Origin: Reyranella sp.
GTDB lineage: Bacteria; Pseudomonadota; Alphaproteobacteria; Reyranellales; Reyranellaceae
Length of the DNA: 64,000 bases
Reading direction: 5' to 3'
NCBI RefSeq assembly: GCF_017305915.1
Contig: NZ_JAFKJN010000020.1
Location: 62,001-126,000 of the forward strand
The notes under the pieces are model-generated. The model had not been told where the DNA came from and searched no databases. It saw only the letters and a program-made list of their open reading frames with translations. The position numbers and the translations under genes are program-made. Shown piece by piece: positions 60,633 to 64,000 of the stretch; position 1 is the first letter of the stretch; each line of letters starts with the position of its first letter.

Positions 60633-60718
60633 CGCTCGGCTCCTTGTTACGCGGGCCTTCGAGAGGGAGGCCTCATTCTGCCATACGAAGTAGGGAGCGG
60701 AAGCGTGCCTCGTCCGAG

Positions 60719-61942
60719 TCAAGACGCCGCAGTCAGCGCGACAGGCAGCGCCTCCAGACCGCGCAGGGTGAAGGTCGGCCGTCGCACCGGCGCGCCATTG
60801 AGCTCGATGCGCGCGAAATGATCGAGCAGCGCCTGGAAGGCGATCTCGCCCTCCATGCGGGCCAGCGCCGCGCCGAGGCAGTGATGGATGCCGCCGCCGA
60901 AGGCGACGTGGCGGCGGGCATCGCGGGTGACGTCGAGCCGGTGCGGCTCGGCAAACACCGCCGGATCGCGGTTGGCGGCGCCCAGGATCAGCAGGATCTC
61001 GTCGCCCGCCTTCACCGGGCAGCCGGCCGCCTCCATGTCCTCGATCACCACGCGTTGCGTGATCTGAACCGGGCCGTCGAAGCGCAGCAGCTCGTCGACC
61101 GCCGGCCCGATCAGCTCGGGCTGCCGGCGCAGCCGCTCGAGTTGATGGGGCGCGCGCAGTAGCGCCAGCATGCCGTTGCCGATCAGGTTCACCGTGGTCT
61201 CGTGACCGGCGACCAGCAGCAACACGGCGAGCGCCATCACCTCGCCCGACGTGATGCGGTCGCCGTCGACATCGACCGCCGCCAGGGCGGACAGCAGGTC
61301 GTTGCCGGGCAGCTTGCGGCGCGCCGCCAGCAGGTCGCCGAGATAGGCGCGCAGCTCGCCGCGCGCTTTCTCGATCGCGGCGTCGAGCTCGGCCGAGCGC
61401 AGGACGCTGGGATCGAGCGAGCGGGCGATCGCGCGCGACCATTCGGTGAAGACCGCCTCGTCGACCGCGGGCACGCCGAGCAGGGCGCAGATCACACGCA
61501 CCGGCAATGGATAGGCGAAGCCCTCGATCAGGTCGGCTTCGGGCCCGCGAACCTTGAGGCCGTAGACCAGCTCGGTGGCGATGGTCTCGGTGGCGTGGCG
61601 CAGCTCCTCGATGCGGCGCGGCGTGAAGGCGCGGGCGACCAGGCCGCGCAGGCGGGTGTGGTCGGGCGGGTCCATGAACAGCATGCTCTGCGACTTGGCC
61701 TTCGGCGCGCTCTTGGCCTTCTCGGCCGTGGAACGCGATTCGTCGGTCGACAGCTTGGGATGGCGCAGCAGCGCCGTGACGTCGGCATGGCCCAGCGCGA
61801 ACCAGATCGTGTCGGCGACCTGCAACAGCGGGGCGTTGCCGCGGAAGCGCTCATAGAAGGCATAGGGATCGTCGCGGAATTCGGGCGACATGGCGCCGCG
61901 GAAGAAGCGGTCGGCGAGGCTCGGCTGGGCGTGATCGGGCAT
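60719..61942 (-). CDS. Cytochrome P450
   Basis: A 407-residue soluble bacterial P450. The haem-thiolate loop is FGGGIHHCLGAALARMEGEI, the oxygen-activating I-helix is VAGHETTVNLIGNG, and the PERF-like region reads DPAVFAEPHRLDVTR. The short K-helix has the less common ELIGPAVDELLRFDG form. Needs a ferredoxin and reductase from elsewhere. It diverges from a TetR gene across a 34-base operator-like palindrome, so it is probably an inducible catabolic enzyme. Confidence 0.94.
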   Translation of the reverse strand: MPDHAQPSLADRFFRGAMSPEFRDDPYAFYERFRGNAPLLQVADTIWFALGHADVTALLRHPKLSTDESRSTAEKAKSAPKAKSQSMLFMDPPDHTRLRGLVARAFTPRRIEELRHATETIATELVYGLKVRGPEADLIEGFAYPLPVRVICALLGVPAVDEAVFTEWSRAIARSLDPSVLRSAELDAAIEKARGELRAYLGDLLAARRKLPGNDLLSALAAVDVDGDRITSGEVMALAVLLLVAGHETTVNLIGNGMLALLRAPHQLERLRRQPELIGPAVDELLRFDGPVQITQRVVIEDMEAAGCPVKAGDEILLILGAANRDPAVFAEPHRLDVTRDARRHVAFGGGIHHCLGAALARMEGEIAFQALLDHFARIELNGAPVRRPTFTLRGLEALPVALTAAS

Positions 61943-61955
61943 GGAAAACCTCTAC

Positions 61956-61989
61956 ATGCAACTCGATACATTAGTGTATCTAGTTGCAT
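61956..61989. promoter_or_regulatory. TetR operator between P450 and tetR (15-base arms)
   Basis: atgcaactcgataca (61956-61970) and tgtatctagttgcat (61975-61989) are complementary at 14 of 15 positions about ttag. The gap between the two start codons is only 65 bases. TAGAAT (61995-62000) next to it could be the -10 box for tetR. Confidence 0.8.
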
Positions 61990-62007
61990 TGAGCTAGAAT
62001 CCCACCC

Positions 62008-62589
62008 ATGTCAAGAGTGCGCACGCGCCCGACCCGGGACGACACGAGGGAAAAGCTGTTCGAGGCGGCCGCCGAGGTGTTCGAGGCGCAGGGTATCGGT
62101 GCGGCCAGCATCGAGGCGATCGCCGCGGCCGCCGGCATGACGCGCGGCGCGTTCTATTCGAACTTCGAGAGCAAGGACGACCTGATCATCGCCATGCTCG
62201 AGGACCACGTGGAGCGCTCGCTCAGGCATCATCGCGAGCTGCTGGAGAGGCATCGCGAGCCGGAGGATTTCATCGCTGCGCTGCGCACCGCCGAGCGCGG
62301 CCGGCACGATCCGCTGGGTCGCGCGCCGCTGTTGCATATCGAGCTGATCCTGTTCGCCGCCCGCTCCGAGAAGCGACGGCCCGAGCTCGCCAAGCGCCTC
62401 AGGGCGCGGCGCGAGATGGTGGCGGAGATCCTGTCGGAGCAGAAATTCGGCAACCCGGCTTGGACCAGCGCCATGCTGCTGGCACTGGAGGACGGTTTCA
62501 GGCTGCACCGGCTGGTCGATCCGGCGTCGATCCCGGCCGACAGCTTCCTGCGCGCGCTGACGCAGCTCCTGAAGCTCAGTCGGCCTTGA
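62008..62589 (+). CDS. TetR family regulator, divergent from P450
   Basis: 193 residues with a standard TetR HTH (AAEVFEAQGIGAASIEAIAA then AGMTRGAFYSNFESKDDLI). The strong palindrome upstream is its likely operator, controlling both itself and the P450 gene. Its 3' end overlaps the convergent Bug-protein gene by 14 bases. Confidence 0.93.
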   Translation: MSRVRTRPTRDDTREKLFEAAAEVFEAQGIGAASIEAIAAAAGMTRGAFYSNFESKDDLIIAMLEDHVERSLRHHRELLERHREPEDFIAALRTAERGRHDPLGRAPLLHIELILFAARSEKRRPELAKRLRARREMVAEILSEQKFGNPAWTSAMLLALEDGFRLHRLVDPASIPADSFLRALTQLLKLSRP

Positions 62590-63571
62590 TGTTGTTGTCC
62601 TGAATGACCTTGAACCAGCGTTCCTGCTCGGCCTTCTGGAAGGCAGCGAACTCGGCCGGTGTGCTGCCGAGGATCTCCATGTCGATCTGCTCGGCGAATT
62701 TCTGGCGGACATCGGGAGCGTTCACCGCCTTTACCAGCTCGGCGTGCATGCGCTCGACGATCGGCTGCGGCATGCCGGCGGGCGCATAGACGCCCCACCA
62801 CGAATAGGTCGGGTACGTCTTGAGCCCCTGCTCGCCGAGCGTCGAGACGTCGGGCAGGCTGGCGGCGCGCCTGTCGCCCGTGGTCGCGAGCGGCCTGAGC
62901 TTGCCGGCCTGGAAGTGAGGCCGCAGCGCGCCGAGCGTGGTGATCGACATATCGGTCACGCCGGCCAGCAGGTCCTGCACCGTCGGGCCGCCGCCCTTGT
63001 AGTAGATCTGGTTGAGCTCGAAGCCGTTGGCCTTCTGCAGGTAGACGGCCAGCAGCAGCGCGCCGCTGGCCGACAGGAGGCCGATGCTGGGCTTGCCCGG
63101 CCGTTGCTTGGCGTCCGCCACGACGTCGGCGAAGGTCTTGTACGGCCGGTCCATCGGGCAGGCCGCGGCGAGCGGGGCGCGGCCGACGAGCATGACGTTC
63201 ATCAGCTCGGAGTCCTTGTACGCCAGGTTGGGCGTGAAGGCCGGGATCAGGATGTGGCTGTCGAAAGTGACCATCCAGGTCTGGCCGTCGGGCGGCGCCT
63301 TGGCGGCGATCGCGGCGCCGATTGCGCCGGCGGCGCCCGGCTTGTTGTCGATCACCATGTTCCAGCCGGTGTTGTCGGCGACCTTGGCGGCGAGGATGCG
63401 CGCCACCGGATCGGTCGTGCCGCCGGGCGGGAAGGGCACGACCACGCGGATCGGGCCCTTCGGCCAATCGGCGGTCCCCTGGGCGGTTGCCGCTTGTGCG
63501 CGGGCAATGGCGGGAACGCCCAACGTCGCCGCGCTGCCGGCCAGCACGGTGCGGCGAGACACTCCCCTCAT
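62576..63571 (-). CDS. Bug (TctC) family tripartite tricarboxylate transporter binding protein, orphan
   Basis: 331 residues. A twin-arginine signal (GVSRRTVLAGSAATLGVPA) leads to the TctC/Bug fold: GPIRVVVPFPPGGTTDPVAR, VIDNKPGAAGAIGAAIAAK and TLGEQGLKTYPTYSWWGVYA. These bind small carboxylates or amides. No tctA/tctB membrane genes are nearby. ATG 63571 is used because GGGAGG precedes it by five bases. Confidence 0.92.
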   Translation of the reverse strand: MRGVSRRTVLAGSAATLGVPAIARAQAATAQGTADWPKGPIRVVVPFPPGGTTDPVARILAAKVADNTGWNMVIDNKPGAAGAIGAAIAAKAPPDGQTWMVTFDSHILIPAFTPNLAYKDSELMNVMLVGRAPLAAACPMDRPYKTFADVVADAKQRPGKPSIGLLSASGALLLAVYLQKANGFELNQIYYKGGGPTVQDLLAGVTDMSITTLGALRPHFQAGKLRPLATTGDRRAASLPDVSTLGEQGLKTYPTYSWWGVYAPAGMPQPIVERMHAELVKAVNAPDVRQKFAEQIDMEILGSTPAEFAAFQKAEQERWFKVIQDNNIKAD

Positions 63572-63632
63572 TGCAGCCTCCCAGGACACCTTCAGTTCCT
63601 GGGAGCGTATCACGAATGCCTGTTCAGCCGAC

Positions 63633-64000
63633 CTATTTCAGCCGATCGATCAGCTTGTTGCGCACGGTCGAGTCGTTCTCGGCGACTTTCATGATCGCCA
63701 TGTATTCGTCGACCGACAGGCCCTGGTCGGTGACGGCCTTCGTCACGTCCTGGTCGGCCTGGTCGAGGAGCCGCTCTTTCTCCGCCTTGTCCGGCGTCGC
63801 GGCCAGTTTCTTCTTGTAGGTGTCGCTGACGGCGGAGACCTGTTTCACCGCCTTGGCGGCCGCGTCGAGCTTCTTGTCGGAGAGATCCGCGGCCTTCGCG
63901 GTCGCGCCCGGTGTCGTGGTGTCCGGTATCGTGGTGTCCGGTGTCGTCGTCGACGATGGCGGCGAGGCCGGCTGGGTCTGCGCATTCGCGACGGGAATGA
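63633..64000 (-). CDS. DUF4168-like exported protein, C-terminal part (gene leaves to the right)
   Basis: The frame runs off the right edge. After a signal-like end (VANAQ) comes a Pro/Thr-rich spacer with the repeat PDTTIPDTTTPG, then a helical domain (LSDKKLDAAAKAVKQVSAV ... KERLLDQADQDVTKAVTDQ ... LSVDEYMAIMKVAENDSTV) ending NKLIDRLK, which resembles DUF4168. Function unknown; the signal start lies outside the window. Confidence 0.72.
   Translation of the reverse strand, partial: IPVANAQTQPASPPSSTTTPDTTIPDTTTPGATAKAADLSDKKLDAAAKAVKQVSAVSDTYKKKLAATPDKAEKERLLDQADQDVTKAVTDQGLSVDEYMAIMKVAENDSTVRNKLIDRLK

Noticed and set aside
63502..63510. gggcaatgg, the arm sequence of repeat family 1
   Set aside because: Lies inside the Bug-protein coding sequence without a paired arm or the conserved head; chance match.

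Overview
This is a gene-dense, GC-rich window (very few AT-rich stretches, many 4- to 14-base gene overlaps) that reads as the chromosome of a free-living alphaproteobacterium. The best evidence for the group is a gene chain typical of alphaproteobacteria: rpmG, S41 protease, DUF983, rnr, topA, dprA, plsY, a pseudo-dihydroorotase, pyrB, ruvX, gatC and gatA. The ppx-rnd-aspS junction, tandem EipB (DUF1849) genes and many Bug, LLM-flavin, amidohydrolase and solute-binding genes fit a soil or freshwater heterotroph, perhaps near Reyranella; that last step is a guess. No tRNA, rRNA, CRISPR array, complete insertion sequence or prophage was seen.

Layout. 1-3405: end of a Ppx/GppA phosphatase, rnd and aspS. 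3508-7051: a three-gene sugar-type ABC importer. 7048-11864: a lipoprotein behind a near-consensus promoter, a 2-hydroxyacid dehydrogenase, two tandem EipB-family periplasmic proteins and AMP nucleosidase. 12326-17789: ROK kinase, MFS transporter, LLM oxidoreductase, alkaline-phosphatase-superfamily enzyme and a truncated autotransporter barrel. 17794-21382: a TetR regulator diverging from a Rieske oxygenase and a VOC protein, facing an aldehyde dehydrogenase.

21485-53535 holds the conserved backbone, apparently split by inserted blocks: a P-loop gene beside rpmG; an MFS/orphan binding protein/FAD-oxidase block between dprA and plsY; a large block between pyrB and ruvX (isochorismatase-like hydrolase, two divergent citrate-synthase homologues, a four-gene overlapping cytochrome b561/YceI/PhyH operon, a second Fe/2OG oxygenase, an amidohydrolase, a FixH/YtkA-like protein and a decayed MauG-type peroxidase); and an antiporter/LLM/GNAT operon between ruvX and gatC. 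53536-64000 is accessory: LysE exporter, AurF-like diiron protein, N-acyl-D-amino-acid deacylase, LLM/TetR/PNPOx-like unit, cytochrome P450 with a divergent TetR, a Bug binding protein and the start of a DUF4168 gene.

Most notable points: (1) a MauG/cytochrome c peroxidase relic reduced in frame to its two ends, with an extra stop codon; (2) a pyrBC' pair whose dihydroorotase-like partner lacks the HxH metal site; (3) tandem EipB paralogues that both keep the two cysteines; (4) three TetR genes each with a clear palindromic operator with a four-base centre; (5) two families of small dispersed palindromic repeats with two equal-length copies each, plus two very long palindromes; (6) the b561-YceI/YceI/PhyH/unknown operon, the best candidate here for an undescribed pathway.
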